Shown: positions 17,024 to 25,956 of the stretch, piece by piece
Layout of the letters: each line of letters begins with the position of its first letter
Numbering within the stretch: position 1 is the first letter of the stretch
Virus record (IMG/VR): IMGVR_UViG_3300037842_000637
Span: 1-57,958 of that record
DNA length: 57,958 bases
Source of the DNA: a virus
Reading direction: 5' to 3' (one strand)
Translations under genes and position numbers: made by a program
The notes under the pieces: generated by a model
Database searches by the model: none
What the model was told of the DNA's origin: nothing
What the model saw: only the letters and a program-made list of their open reading frames with translations

Positions 17024-17776
17024 CTACTCTAAGAATTTCTCATTGAACTGGAGCACCACCGGAGTGCCCCGTGGGTAGGCTTTATCTTCAGACTTAGTGA
17101 CGACCTTGGTCCCGTCTGCAAGTTCTCTGATCCCCTGCATACGCACCGTGATCGGCCTGTCGTCAACCTTGGTGATCTGCTCCGTGGTGTGGGTGGCCGC
17201 AGGTCGCTGCTTCAGGATGGCGTCGAGACGCTTGAGTGCGGCAAGTTGTTCGGCAAGCTGTGACTCCAGATCGCTGACCCGCTTCTCAAGTGCAATGATC
17301 CGCTCAACCTTCTGCACGTCGGGTACGTCTCGAACGCCGGGTGCTGGTGGAGGTGGCAGCAGGTTGCGTATCGCCTTGCCAATCGGGTTGGCACAGTCAG
17401 CACGGGCGGTTGTCACTGGAGTCGGGTCGAGCTGCACTGACTTCTTCTTTGCCATTGGTGCCATTCCAGCAAGGAACTTGGCACTGAACCTGTAGCCGGG
17501 CGACTGCTCATAGTAGCGGTACTTGGCACCGTTCTTCAGGAGCATGAAGCTGGGAGTGTTCCCGATCCCGAAGAACTTGAAGGGCTGTTCGTCGTCCTGG
17601 TACTTGTGCGAAGTGATCGCGTAGCCCTGATTGACCAGCACCCTGACCATCTCATCAACTGGAGCACAAGGCGGGCAGACGGAGTGGTCCTGAGTGAAGT
17701 GGTGAAGCTCGTAGCTGTCAGCGGCATGGAGTGACTGGCACATGAGCACTGCGGGGGCGAGCAGCAAAAGTCTCAT
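17024..17776 (-). CDS. Exported thioredoxin-fold protein with coiled coil
   Basis: This gene encodes 250 residues. ATG 17776 has GAGGAAG upstream; a longer start at 17806 would place charged residues before the leader. Residues 1-19 form a classic signal peptide ending SLHAAD. The thioredoxin-like domain follows, with the CPPC active-site motif near residue 34 and the cis-Pro-type 'NTPSFMLL' near 75. A Pro-rich linker leads to a coiled coil (about 150-190, heptads in 'ALEKRVSDLESQLAEQLAALKRL') and a short beta-type C-terminal domain. It would act in the periplasm or at the envelope, reducing or forming disulfides. Envelope-targeted redox proteins are unusual in a late phage block; it may help entry-protein folding or lysis (inference). 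Confidence 0.78.
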   Translation of the reverse strand: MRLLLLAPAVLMCQSLHAADSYELHHFTQDHSVCPPCAPVDEMVRVLVNQGYAITSHKYQDDEQPFKFFGIGNTPSFMLLKNGAKYRYYEQSPGYRFSAKFLAGMAPMAKKKSVQLDPTPVTTARADCANPIGKAIRNLLPPPPAPGVRDVPDVQKVERIIALEKRVSDLESQLAEQLAALKRLDAILKQRPAATHTTEQITKVDDRPITVRMQGIRELADGTKVVTKSEDKAYPRGTPVVLQFNEKFLE

Positions 17777-17859
17777 AGGTCTTCCTCGGGTGGGGTACGG
17801 ACACAAAACCCTACCTCGTCCACCTGATCATTGCAACCAATTCTTTCGCGTCCGTCAGA

Positions 17860-18198
17860 TTACTCGACGCTTAGGACTCCTGGCAGTGCGTGGTGGTCGC
17901 GAGTCTTGAGCACGATCACGTCGTCACGCACCTGCTGTAAGGTGGTATTCATCGTCACGCACTGATTCTTCAGAGACCCCAGCGTGCCGATGACTGCCGA
18001 GTGCTGAGTCTGTGCCGTCTGAATTGCCATCAGGAGTTCAGAGTGCTGTAGGTGCCCAGCCTGCAACGCTTTCACTTCACTGGCAGTCACATGCAGCATC
18101 ACGCTGTGGTGGGCCGCAGCGATACTAGCCCCCACAAGCACCCCCCAGAGCCACTTGGGGATGAAGACTGCTTCTCCGTTCGGCTTGGTGCCTGGCAT
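17860..18198 (-). CDS. Membrane-anchored coiled-coil protein (possible inner spanin or holin partner)
   Basis: This gene encodes 112 residues, starting ATG 18198 within the TAATG junction of the previous gene. A short basic N-terminus precedes one hydrophobic segment (about 14-34, 'IPKWLWGVLVGASIAAAHHSV'), then a helical Gln/His/Leu-rich region and a short tail. A membrane anchor followed by a coiled coil suits an inner spanin or an unusual holin. No outer spanin lipoprotein is obvious nearby. The function is inferred from topology and position. Confidence 0.62.
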   Translation of the reverse strand: MPGTKPNGEAVFIPKWLWGVLVGASIAAAHHSVMLHVTASEVKALQAGHLQHSELLMAIQTAQTQHSAVIGTLGSLKNQCVTMNTTLQQVRDDVIVLKTRDHHALPGVLSVE

Positions 18199-18515
18199 TA
18201 TGTGACCTTTATCGTGAGCATAGCCGCGTAGTTTGTAGAGCTGATCGCGTACGCAACATGGACTGCATAGCCGCTGTCGGCTGCATATCCATTGGCCGCC
18301 GACACAGTCAGCACAACTCCTCGAAGCCCCGTAATACTGGCAGGCGTCAGCGTCATTGTGCCTGTTTCACCAGATACAGCCACGCCGTCAGGCCCGACGA
18401 CAGTGTAGATGGGTGCCGAATCTGGCTCAACAGGGACATCACTCCCGTTCCTGCATTGCACAGGGATGAAGATCGTTCCGCCAAGCGTGGCCTCGTTTAT
18501 GAATCCATCAGTCAT
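18198..18515 (-). CDS. Ig-like small virion protein
   Basis: This gene encodes 105 residues and looks like a single immunoglobulin or BIg-like sandwich: alternating strands ('GGTIFIPVQCRNGSDVPVEPDSAPIYTVVGPDGVAV', 'GVVLTVSAANGYAADSGYAVHVAY'). Such domains are frequent in phage head-tail or baseplate accessory proteins. It overlaps the next gene by one base and the upstream 62-residue gene by eight bases. No catalytic motif is visible. Confidence 0.66.
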   Translation of the reverse strand: MTDGFINEATLGGTIFIPVQCRNGSDVPVEPDSAPIYTVVGPDGVAVSGETGTMTLTPASITGLRGVVLTVSAANGYAADSGYAVHVAYAISSTNYAAMLTIKVT

Positions 18516-18696
18516 CTTGGAAGCTCACTGGCTTGAGTCCGGGTCGAGTTGTCAGCACTCCGCGTTCTTCGCAAGTCAGGTTGACCTGAGCCACCATCGC
18601 CCCGACTGGCACCGCTGTGTCAGCAACCTCAGTGATCAGCCCTGAGAACTGCTGAGCGAGCGTCTCTGAATTTGGGGAGTTCTGAGTGGTGGGCAT
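18508..18696 (-). CDS. Short late protein, unknown
   Basis: This gene encodes 62 residues and starts at ATG 18696, sharing a base with the stop of the tail-tube-like gene. It is hydrophilic and has two or three short strands around 'VPVGAMVAQVNLTCEERGVLTT'. No family is recognised. Tight coupling on both sides supports a real cistron. Confidence 0.55.
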   Translation of the reverse strand: MPTTQNSPNSETLAQQFSGLITEVADTAVPVGAMVAQVNLTCEERGVLTTRPGLKPVSFQDD

Positions 18697-19844
18697 CAGG
18701 AATAGCTCACTTGCTCATAGGTGCGGGCTGCCGTGTAGGGGTCCATGCTCGTACCGCCTCTGGGTGGCGAGTGCTGATCCTGCCTGGCCGCAGCCTTCAA
18801 CGACTCATCATAGACGCCACCAGCAGCCTGACGCTGAGAGGCAGCCATCATGGTGATGTTCATGTATCGGAAGCGGGCGAGGTCCATCAGTGCCAACTGC
18901 ATCGCTCCATCGTTCACGTCGATGCGGTCGCTGATTCGGTACGCTACTGCTGAGCTGGTCAGCTCCGCGTTCGTCTTCAGTGTCACCTGTGCCGTCGTGT
19001 CAAATGTGGAGATGGCAGCCTCGTGATCATAAGGCTCATCGACATCATTGATGCTGCCGGGTACTTCAGTCGAAGCCCCGAATCGTATAACAGCGTCGGC
19101 CATCTTGCTTGTGAAGATGGTACTCGTGCCAGTTACCGTCCGTGCCCCCGCAGAAACTGCAACTGTCCCTGTAGAGTAGTCAAAAACACGAAGCAAGGTT
19201 GGCCGACGCTTAAAGAGCAAGTCGATCTTCTCGGCACTCTGCGATCCGGGGTACACCCAGAAGGCCAGTCGGGAAGGGTCTTTTGTATCGGGCATGACCG
19301 TGAAGATTCGGGGCTGGCCGCTGTACTCCAGCGACTCCCTGGCATTCTGAAACGCCTGCGGTGAGACGTAACAGCCGTTCCAGTCAGCAACACGGTCAAT
19401 ATGAAACAGGGAATCGAACCCTGCCGGTAGCGTGTACGATTCCCGAAACAGCGTGTACTCAGTGAGAGCAGCAACATCCGCCTCGGGATTCTTTGATTCA
19501 GTGAGCGTCAGAGTTGTATCGCTGAGTCGTCGGTCAACCTCGTACGGCACTGAGTCAATCAGCAGCGTTCCGTACTCAGCCCACGTCGGCCAAGTACCGG
19601 CGGCCAGCGTAACAAGACGCTCGCTGGAGCCGCCGGTATGGTCGTACGTGATCGTTGAAGATTCCTGCTGTGCTGACGTGACGATCCGATGTGGCCGCAG
19701 ATAGTAGTTCCACGTCCTTTCAGTCGGGAGGTGCTGGAGAGCTTCCTGCACAGCGATCATCGCCGCACGAACATTACGTCCGCCCGACTTCTGGCCGCCG
19801 ACAGTATCCAACACATCCAAAACTGCATCGTGCCATGTCAGCAT
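18696..19844 (-). CDS. Tail tube / head-tail adaptor-like protein
   Basis: This gene encodes 382 residues and starts at ATG 19844, two bases after the preceding stop. The N-terminal helix ('LTWHDAVLDVLDTVGGQKSGGRNVRAAMIAVQEALQHLP') and later beta repeats ('YDHTGGSSERLVTLAAGTWPTWAEYGTLLI', 'RVFDYSTGTVAVSAGARTVTGTSTIFTS', 'DVNDGAMQLALMDLARFRYM') resemble short-tailed-phage head-to-tail connector or tail tubular proteins. These have helical ends around a beta core. It lies downstream of the portal with small head genes between. The assignment is by pattern and position, without a decisive motif. Confidence 0.62.
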   Translation of the reverse strand: MLTWHDAVLDVLDTVGGQKSGGRNVRAAMIAVQEALQHLPTERTWNYYLRPHRIVTSAQQESSTITYDHTGGSSERLVTLAAGTWPTWAEYGTLLIDSVPYEVDRRLSDTTLTLTESKNPEADVAALTEYTLFRESYTLPAGFDSLFHIDRVADWNGCYVSPQAFQNARESLEYSGQPRIFTVMPDTKDPSRLAFWVYPGSQSAEKIDLLFKRRPTLLRVFDYSTGTVAVSAGARTVTGTSTIFTSKMADAVIRFGASTEVPGSINDVDEPYDHEAAISTFDTTAQVTLKTNAELTSSAVAYRISDRIDVNDGAMQLALMDLARFRYMNITMMAASQRQAAGGVYDESLKAAARQDQHSPPRGGTSMDPYTAARTYEQVSYS

Positions 19845-19846
19845 AA

Positions 19847-20017
19847 CTATTTACCTTTGCCCTTCTTTTTGGGCTTCGGTTCAGACTTAGCAGGCTTCTC
19901 GGGAGCTTGGACGTTCCCTCGACTGGCTGCTTCGTCCACGACAGCAATAATCTTCCCGGCTAAAGACGCACCAAGAGCCGTCATTAGCCGTCCCTTGTCC
20001 GGTCCAGTCAGATACAA
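19847..20017 (-). CDS. 56-residue Lys/Pro-tailed protein with TTG start
   Basis: This short frame has TTG 20017 preceded by a perfect GGAGGT six bases upstream. A second in-frame ATG lies 11 codons in. It ends two bases before the tail-tube-like gene. The sequence is an N-terminal small hydrophobic/helical part ('TALGASLAGKIIAVVDEAASRG') and a C-terminal tail of PEKPAKSEPKPKKKGKGK, strongly basic. A basic tail may bind DNA or stabilise the portal vertex; the function is unknown. Confidence 0.68.
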   Translation of the reverse strand: MYLTGPDKGRLMTALGASLAGKIIAVVDEAASRGNVQAPEKPAKSEPKPKKKGKGK

Positions 20018-20036
20018 AAGTCACCTCCACTCAGAA

Positions 20037-20480
20037 TTATGCTGCGTGAGTGACAGCAGCACTGACAGCCCATGAGCCATCAGCGAGCAGGACTCCCACG
20101 TAGCTCGTAGCCGCCCCTGACGAGAGCGTAATGGCGACATCAATGTCACCGTCAGACTCACTCCCAGCGAGCAAGACTTTGTCAGCCACCAGTTCAATCA
20201 CAAAACCGTCAGTACCGGCTGCGACTGTGGTGTAGTTGTCAGTGTTGAGTGCTGCACCAGCAGCGTCATCGAACAGGCAGATGATGACGCCTGACGGGAC
20301 AGCGATAGCATCGCCATTCTCGTCATTGAGCTGAATCGCAACTGTGATCACGTTGGCAGCCTCAGCCCCCACGGTGAGCACTGCTGCGGCCACGCCATTG
20401 CGTGTCAGCAGGTTCTTGGTCGCGGCGGAATCGCACAGCGAGTGATCAAGACGGTCGCGTGTGTTAGCAGTAATAGCCAT
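20037..20480 (-). CDS. Probable small head/tail structural protein
   Basis: This gene encodes 147 residues and starts at ATG 20480 (TAATG junction) with GGGAGT upstream. After a helical N-terminus, the protein is Ala/Val/Gly-rich with several predicted strands ('ANVITVAIQLNDENGDAIAV', 'GFVIELVADKVLLAGSESDGDIDVAITLS'). This composition is typical of a head decoration or collar beta-sandwich. It ends 19 bases before the 56-residue gene. No specific family is named. Confidence 0.66.
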   Translation of the reverse strand: MAITANTRDRLDHSLCDSAATKNLLTRNGVAAAVLTVGAEAANVITVAIQLNDENGDAIAVPSGVIICLFDDAAGAALNTDNYTTVAAGTDGFVIELVADKVLLAGSESDGDIDVAITLSSGAATSYVGVLLADGSWAVSAAVTHAA

Positions 20481-21022
20481 TACTTCTTACTCCCATGCTT
20501 TTCGTTGACTGCCTCTCTTGCCTCGGTGGCTGAGAGCTTTTTGTTTGACGCCATGAGCTGGGCAACTTCGGGGGCTGCCAGATCATCAGCGAGTTGCGGT
20601 GCGTTTTCGAATGGGTCGACTTCAGGCTGCCGGTGCTTCGCGACTGTCCTGCCATTGATCTCTAACTCAGCTCCCCGTTCCTCTGCAACAGCAATAGCCT
20701 CTCCCCGTGACTTCACAAATGCACGCGGGTCACCGATTTTATTAGCGATCGCGGGCTGATAGACATCGTTCGGGCTGGGATTGTAGCCCTGCTGGCGGGC
20801 GGCGGCGACCACTGCCTCGGTATATTGCTCGTCGCCGTCGAACTGGTCCTGAAGTTTTCCGAAGTTTGACAGGAAGGTTGACTCGGTCTCAGCACTCGGT
20901 GCCTTACGCATCGCCAGCATCTCAGCGAAGCCGGGCTTGTTGCCCTTCTTGATCGCCTCAGTGTAAATCCACTCGGCGGTTGGGCCGCGACTGACGATGT
21001 GACGTGGGACGTTGATGATCAT
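20480..21022 (-). CDS. Head-tail region protein, unknown
   Basis: This gene encodes 180 residues. ATG 21022 overlaps the portal stop (ATGA). It is largely helical, hydrophilic and acidic/basic mixed, with a segment 'WIYTEAIKKGNKPGFAEMLAMRKAPS' near residue 18 and a charged tail. Position immediately downstream of the portal, before small head genes, suggests a head-completion or scaffold-associated protein. I see no catalytic residues. Confidence 0.66.
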   Translation of the reverse strand: MIINVPRHIVSRGPTAEWIYTEAIKKGNKPGFAEMLAMRKAPSAETESTFLSNFGKLQDQFDGDEQYTEAVVAAARQQGYNPSPNDVYQPAIANKIGDPRAFVKSRGEAIAVAEERGAELEINGRTVAKHRQPEVDPFENAPQLADDLAAPEVAQLMASNKKLSATEAREAVNEKHGSKK

Positions 21023-23292
21023 TGTGGGGGCTGCCTTTGCTGCATCTGTTCTTCAGCCTGCATTCGGCTGAACTGGTTTCTGAGTTCTCGTTCGGCGAGC
21101 TGGGCCTTCATCATTTCGACGTTCATGTCGAGCTGTGCCGCCTGCTGGTCGAACTGGAGTTCCATCTGTTTCTGCTCGACTTCCTTACCCATGATCTGCA
21201 TCTTGAACTGATGCTCCATCTGGGCCGCCTGCATCTGCATCTGCTCGGACGCCCGCTCAGCCTGCATCCGGTCGACTTCCTGCTGCTGACCCTGCTGCTG
21301 TTCCTGCTGCATCTGCTGCTGTTGTTCCGGTGGTGGTGGTGGCGGTTGCAGCGGACCCATCTTGAGTCCTGAACCGTCCATCTCAAGCGAGTTGAACATG
21401 CGGTCGATGAGTTCGTTGAGCGGCTCGGTGTTCGTCGTGGCCTGTGCGTAGCCTTGAAGTACCGGCAGCAATGAAGGCACGATCTGTTCGAGGTTCGCCA
21501 CTTCCCGTGCCTTGTTCGGCTTCCGGGTCGTGCCCGCTTCGATCGTTACCGCAGCTTCACGCAGGATGAATTCGATCGGCTGGCTCTTGATGAGCTGGTC
21601 CCACACGCTGGCACCGTACTCACCCAGCAACGGCATGAGGTCGTAACCAGTGACGTAGGTATGCAATGTAAGCCGTTCCGCCGCTGCGACCTTCTGCTGC
21701 CACTTCTCTACCTGACCAGCCATATCGTCCGGTCTGATCTGTGACTGCTCAGCCTTGGAGCTGGTGGCCTGTGCGGAACGGTCTTGGGTCTTGGAGATAC
21801 CGTAGACCAGATCAGTCAGCCCCGTTCGCTTCTCGATCTGCTCCATCACCTCTTCGATGATTCGCCAGACGTCGAACTGCACGTTGCGGTTCTGCCAGAC
21901 TTGAATCACCTCGTTGATGTTCCGTGAGACGTTGTCCAGCTCGATGAGCACCTGGCTCTCGTCTGCGTTGAACGCTGCCTTCACGTCGTCCATCTTCTCA
22001 GCAAGGACGGCAATGATGTCCTTACTCGTATCGTAGATTCGGTTGGCCAGAGCACTCATCATCACGTTGACGAATACGATCTCGCCAAGAGCTGGCTTGA
22101 GTGGAGCGATCGGCCAAGGTGACTGCTCATCCTCGTAGAAGTCCAGCAGCGTGACGGGCCATTCCTTGTCACGCCAATGCTCGACCGGCCACGCGAATGC
22201 CTTCTTGACTTCCTCGTCGCCCTGCATCTCTGCCAGCCTCTCGCCGGGCATGTTCAATGGGTAGTTGACGCCGGGTGCTATCACCAAATGGCAGTAGTCA
22301 CCACAGGTCTCGTCAAGAGCCTTGAGTGTCTCGTTCTTCTCGCCCTTCCCCTTGCGACTCTGGTGCCGGTAACCGATCCCAGACTTGGAGAAGATGCGGT
22401 AATAGGTGATCAGGTCATGCGTCTCGCGATTCTTGCGGTCCTGTGCCTTGCGGTGCTCAGGAGCTTCACTGAGTGCTTCCGTTGATTCCTTGTGTCCCTT
22501 CAGTGCTCCGACCGGCAGGTTGTATCTCCGCTCCACCACCCATGTCGGTTCGGTCACTTCACGACTGATCCAGTAGGCGTCTGAGAGGTCAGGCGTCCGG
22601 CAGTCTGCGTCGATCAGCAGGTTGTCGACCGTGTCGAAGAACGAGCCTGCGAGCTTCCGCGAGTCGCCGGGCATGTCGTAAAGCTCGGTCCACAGGCAGC
22701 CTCGCCCCGTGACGATCGCTTCCTGCACAGCACGTCGAGCGTGAGCATACAGCCCGCCGCCCGGCTGCTCACGCGGCATGTGGTTCAGAACCTTGGCCAG
22801 CACGGTCGCCCGTAGCTTGTCGATGCTGTGCTTCTGCTGAACCTGCTGTTGAACCTTCTGCATCTGCTGCTGCATCTGCTGCTGCATCTGCTGCATGTAC
22901 TGCTGAATCTGCTCCGGCGGCATACCCGGCGGCGGCTGCAACCCACCCTCTGGCTGGAACAGTTCAGGGATGACGTCCAGTGGTTCTCTGGCTTCTGCCT
23001 GTCGGTGCGGGTTCCGGTAGTAAAGAAGCGGACCGAAGATTGCCACCGCTTCGAAGACTTTGCAGAACGTGAACTTGAATTTCGGAGAGACTCCCTTGTT
23101 CATGTACGATTCGTAGATGCCGCCATCCTGCTTCCAGAAATCTTCGGAGGTCTTGTGAAAGACCCGGCAATGCCTGGCTGTCTGGGCGAATGACTTCTTT
23201 GCCTCGCGGGCAAAGCGGATTTTCTCCATCCAACTGTCGACCAGTGGCCGCAGTTCGTCGTTCACTGGATGCTGGTTGAATGGATGTTCCAA
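21019..23292 (-). CDS. Portal protein
   Basis: This gene encodes 757 residues, in the size range of large podoviral portals. N-terminal helices ('FAREAKKSFAQTARHCRVFHKTSEDFWKQDGG') and a central beta/alpha region with 'WTELYDMPGDSRKLAG' and 'LIDADCRTPD' resemble the clip/wing regions of portals. Then 'PLKPALGEIVFVNVMMSALANRIYDTSKDIIAVL' looks like the long helical crown/stem region. Two Gln-rich stretches (about 122-155 and 670-757, 'QQMQQQMQ') are unusual and may be coiled coils. Start: TTG 23292 lacks a strong ribosome site, so a later in-frame start is possible. It lies directly after the terminase genes, as expected. It forms the dodecameric DNA entry vertex. Confidence 0.83.
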   Translation of the reverse strand: MEHPFNQHPVNDELRPLVDSWMEKIRFAREAKKSFAQTARHCRVFHKTSEDFWKQDGGIYESYMNKGVSPKFKFTFCKVFEAVAIFGPLLYYRNPHRQAEAREPLDVIPELFQPEGGLQPPPGMPPEQIQQYMQQMQQQMQQQMQKVQQQVQQKHSIDKLRATVLAKVLNHMPREQPGGGLYAHARRAVQEAIVTGRGCLWTELYDMPGDSRKLAGSFFDTVDNLLIDADCRTPDLSDAYWISREVTEPTWVVERRYNLPVGALKGHKESTEALSEAPEHRKAQDRKNRETHDLITYYRIFSKSGIGYRHQSRKGKGEKNETLKALDETCGDYCHLVIAPGVNYPLNMPGERLAEMQGDEEVKKAFAWPVEHWRDKEWPVTLLDFYEDEQSPWPIAPLKPALGEIVFVNVMMSALANRIYDTSKDIIAVLAEKMDDVKAAFNADESQVLIELDNVSRNINEVIQVWQNRNVQFDVWRIIEEVMEQIEKRTGLTDLVYGISKTQDRSAQATSSKAEQSQIRPDDMAGQVEKWQQKVAAAERLTLHTYVTGYDLMPLLGEYGASVWDQLIKSQPIEFILREAAVTIEAGTTRKPNKAREVANLEQIVPSLLPVLQGYAQATTNTEPLNELIDRMFNSLEMDGSGLKMGPLQPPPPPPEQQQQMQQEQQQGQQQEVDRMQAERASEQMQMQAAQMEHQFKMQIMGKEVEQKQMELQFDQQAAQLDMNVEMMKAQLAERELRNQFSRMQAEEQMQQRQPPQ

Positions 23293-23305
23293 GGGAGAAG
23301 CTCTT

Positions 23306-23333
23306 TTTTAGACAGAGACTTTAGACAGAGGAT
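23306..23333. repeat. Tandem 13-14-bp repeat spanning a stop codon
   Basis: The sequence TTTAGACAGAG occurs twice in tandem here. It contains the stop codon of the 163-residue gene and lies about 15-40 bases before the portal start. A tiny duplication of this kind could alter the portal leader. I see no other function. Confidence 0.5.
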
Positions 23334-23812
23334 GCGGGAGACAGTGCCCAATCGCGGACATCAGACTCCATGATCCCAAAGTTCTCAGCGATCTGAGCAA
23401 AATCAGCCCCGTCCTTCTGGACTTCGACCATCACTTTCTTCTTGATGGCCGCCTGACGTTCTTCGAGTTCTTTCTTCTGTAGCTCAGAGTCAAGAACCCG
23501 ATCGACACGCTCCTGCTCCTGCCGCTCCCGGAGCTTATCGTGTTCCTGGACAGTCGCCCATAGACCTCTCAGCTTGACAGCCTCCGGGCTGATGGGATTT
23601 GCCGTGTCTTTGAGCTTAGTCGTGTGGCTCACGGAAATGTGCTGGTACTCAACGCCGTTGTTGGTCCATGTCAGGTCGATGGTCTGGCCGTCAGGGTAGA
23701 CGCGATCAACCCTCACCTGTCGTCCGGCGTGGCGTTCAATCTGCCCGCCCTCGTACCAAACAACATTGCTGAGTTCATAGCACCTTGGTTTCGGTAGTGT
23801 CTTGCCGGTCAT
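23321..23812 (-). CDS. Coiled-coil protein between terminase and portal
   Basis: This gene encodes 163 residues and overlaps the large terminase stop by four bases (ATGA). The N-terminal half has a small SH3-like or beta barrel ('[38 protein letters not shown]'). The C-terminal half is a charged coiled coil ('[38 protein letters not shown]'), and its end ('[20 protein letters not shown]') resembles a helix-turn-helix. It is a candidate DNA-recognition partner of the terminase, although the gene upstream of terL fits that role by position. Confidence 0.66.
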   Translation of the reverse strand: MTGKTLPKPRCYELSNVVWYEGGQIERHAGRQVRVDRVYPDGQTIDLTWTNNGVEYQHISVSHTTKLKDTANPISPEAVKLRGLWATVQEHDKLRERQEQERVDRVLDSELQKKELEERQAAIKKKVMVEVQKDGADFAQIAENFGIMESDVRDWALSPASSV

Positions 23813-25488
23813 ACTGGGGCACCTAATCTAAAAGAGTCCTTATCTTCCTTCCCAAACAAACTAGCGAGACGCTCTTTCAAGAGCGTTGCCTGGGACTTAA
23901 CCACGACCGACTTCGGTCGGTGATACTTGAAGTCTGCCGCGACGATGTACTCCATGCAGTTCATGAGGTCATTGTTTCGGGCGACTGGTTCGTCGTCGTA
24001 CTCCTGCTGGCGGATACGGCGTTTGTATTTCTGGAATTCACTCAGCGTGTGCGGTAGGTTCGGCGTCCAAAACAGGAGCTTCGGCACTCCTTCTGTGTTC
24101 AGCGTATCGAGACCCTTGCGGACTTCCATCGTCCTGAACTGCACCTGATCGCTACCCCACTGGAATGAGTTCTTAGTCTTTTCAGACCAGATGCGGAGCT
24201 TCTTGAATTCGCCGACGTACTGCTCGCGTACGGTGCGGCCAAACCCCACTGGTGTCTGGCGGCCAGCACGATGGTCCATCACGAAACAGTGGAAGTGGAC
24301 ACCCTGCACACGCGGGAGCACTTCTGCGGCCAACTTGGCGGCTGAGCTGTTGACCTGGAATATCTCGTCGTAGAACACCATGTGGTTGCCGTACTCTGGC
24401 GGCGGGATCGCTGCGAACAGTACGGCGGCCTTGGCTGAGCCGGGGTCAAGACCGAGCACTCGGGTCCAGTTCGCAGGCGGGACGCCGTTGTTCTCGACCA
24501 TGATCGCTGCCACGTCACCAGGTGGGCTGCGGTCGTCAGCGATGCCATGCACCACCCTGTCAAACTCGGGGTACATCAGGACGTGATCAGTTGGGAACTC
24601 ACCCGTATCACGAGCAGCCAGAACAATGTCTCCATGAGCACCCCAGCGAGCCAGCGTACGCTTCTTATCCAAGTCCGAGAAGTAGAGGTTGTCATGATAG
24701 TTGAGCCTGAATTCCTGAATGTCAGCCTTCGGATCATGGGATTCATCTTCCGCCCGGTTGCAGAGTGCTTGCAGGGAGTCGTTACGTGCCCACGGGAACG
24801 CGGACCAGACGAACTTACCGCCGCCGGAGCAGCGTGCCTGAAGCTCGGGGACCATCTCTGGCCGCTCGATGTCTTCGTCCACCCACAGCATGTCAACCTG
24901 AATACCCTGTGCCGGATTACCGCCTGACGTGAACGCCCAGATTTCGTTGCCGTTGTGCAGGCGACAGACCTGGAACACGTTCCGCCGCTTGTCGCTCCAC
25001 GCCCATGCGTTCTGGTCGACGAACCTCTCAGGGATCAGTGGCCCGGATGGCCGCCGCTGATCTTCTCGAATAACGTCCATTGGATTCTGAGGACTCCACA
25101 CCCGTGGCTTCCCGGTGATCTCGTCGTCGATTATCCAGAATGCACCCGGTCGGAACAGCTTTCGATAGACCGTACCGCCTATGTGCTTCTCGTCGTATCC
25201 AAAAACCCAGGCCACGATGTTCCGGGTTGCTGGGTCGGGATACTTTCTTCGAATGGGGTTGCCGTCGTACCCGATGATCGTCTGCCCGGTCAGTGCTGAG
25301 GCGAACTCAGTGGCCGCAGCGATCGTCTTGCCTGACTGGTTGCCGCCACGGATGATCCGCTCGGAAGCGTCTGACTCGTGAAAGACCTGTTGCTTCTTTG
25401 TGGGTCGGTAAACTCGGAGACCCTCTTCGGACCTACGCTTTACTTCCTGATTGATTCGCCTGATCTCAGTGGCGTTAGTGTTGCTCAC
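23809..25488 (-). CDS. terL: Terminase large subunit (ATPase-nuclease)
   Basis: This gene encodes 559 residues. I choose GTG 25488 with GGAGGT upstream. A longer in-frame form to 25623 is rejected because its extra 45 residues are Arg/Ser-rich and overlap the upstream gene. The ATPase domain has the adenine-binding '[14 protein letters not shown]', Walker A GGNQSGKT (about 48-55) and Walker B 'MLWVDEDIE'. The RNase H-like nuclease has the first acid in '[10 protein letters not shown]', 'FVMDHRAG', and a late 'NDLMNCMEY' region. It packages DNA into the prohead through the portal. It starts 14 bases inside the small-terminase candidate and overlaps the next gene (ATGA). Confidence 0.92.
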   Translation of the reverse strand: MSNTNATEIRRINQEVKRRSEEGLRVYRPTKKQQVFHESDASERIIRGGNQSGKTIAAATEFASALTGQTIIGYDGNPIRRKYPDPATRNIVAWVFGYDEKHIGGTVYRKLFRPGAFWIIDDEITGKPRVWSPQNPMDVIREDQRRPSGPLIPERFVDQNAWAWSDKRRNVFQVCRLHNGNEIWAFTSGGNPAQGIQVDMLWVDEDIERPEMVPELQARCSGGGKFVWSAFPWARNDSLQALCNRAEDESHDPKADIQEFRLNYHDNLYFSDLDKKRTLARWGAHGDIVLAARDTGEFPTDHVLMYPEFDRVVHGIADDRSPPGDVAAIMVENNGVPPANWTRVLGLDPGSAKAAVLFAAIPPPEYGNHMVFYDEIFQVNSSAAKLAAEVLPRVQGVHFHCFVMDHRAGRQTPVGFGRTVREQYVGEFKKLRIWSEKTKNSFQWGSDQVQFRTMEVRKGLDTLNTEGVPKLLFWTPNLPHTLSEFQKYKRRIRQQEYDDEPVARNNDLMNCMEYIVAADFKYHRPKSVVVKSQATLLKERLASLFGKEDKDSFRLGAPV

Positions 25489-25882
25489 TGCTGACCTCCG
25501 CGTCGATGATGTCCGCGTTCTTCGCGAATGACGCTGCCAGCTCAGGGTCTGATCGAATGGCATCCTTGATAGCCTCAACGCGAATCTCTTCGAGTTCCTC
25601 ATCAGTGAGGTCTTCGAGAGCACGCTGTCCAGCCTTGGACGCTTTCTCCATAGTGTCGGGGATCATCTTCAAGAGGTCCGCTTCGACACGCTTGTTGTCG
25701 GTCTTCTTGCAGCGGTCCATCAGGTTGATGTACCTGTCTGCCCACCCCGTCACGCCACCGACTCGGTCGATGAGTGCGTCACTGAGTGCTGTCATGTCAG
25801 CAGCCGCACGACGTACGATCGCTTTCGTAGTCTCGGTCGACTCTTCCTTGACAGATAGCTCGGCGGGGGCGTCCGTGCTCAT
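25475..25882 (-). CDS. Candidate terminase small subunit
   Basis: This gene encodes 135 residues, starting ATG 25882 behind AGGA and ending inside the first codons of the large terminase. It is almost wholly helical and charged, with a possible oligomerisation region ('[40 protein letters not shown]') and an acidic C-terminus. Small terminases are helical, lie upstream of terL and bind the packaging site. Position and size fit, but I recognise no family motif. Confidence 0.62.
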   Translation of the reverse strand: MSTDAPAELSVKEESTETTKAIVRRAAADMTALSDALIDRVGGVTGWADRYINLMDRCKKTDNKRVEADLLKMIPDTMEKASKAGQRALEDLTDEELEEIRVEAIKDAIRSDPELAASFAKNADIIDAEVSSEQH

Positions 25883-25895
25883 GGGATTCCTATCT

Positions 25896-25930
25896 CAAAA
25901 AAGGGGCGTGGTGTGAGCCACGCCCCTCTC
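25896..25930 (-). terminator. Rho-independent terminator after capsid/decoration genes
   Basis: A perfect nine-pair GC-rich stem (GGGGCGTGG / CCACGCCCC at 25903-25911 and 25918-25926) with a six-base loop is followed, leftward, by a run of six or seven U. It separates scaffold-capsid-decoration from the terminase/portal genes, so capsid genes can be made in excess over packaging genes. Confidence 0.93.
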
Positions 25931-25956
25931 GAAACAACGCAAGAAATGTCTAAACC

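Noticed and set aside
15094-18515. Endolysin gene in the lysis-like region
   Set aside because: None of the small proteins here has lysozyme, amidase or peptidase motifs that I can recognise.
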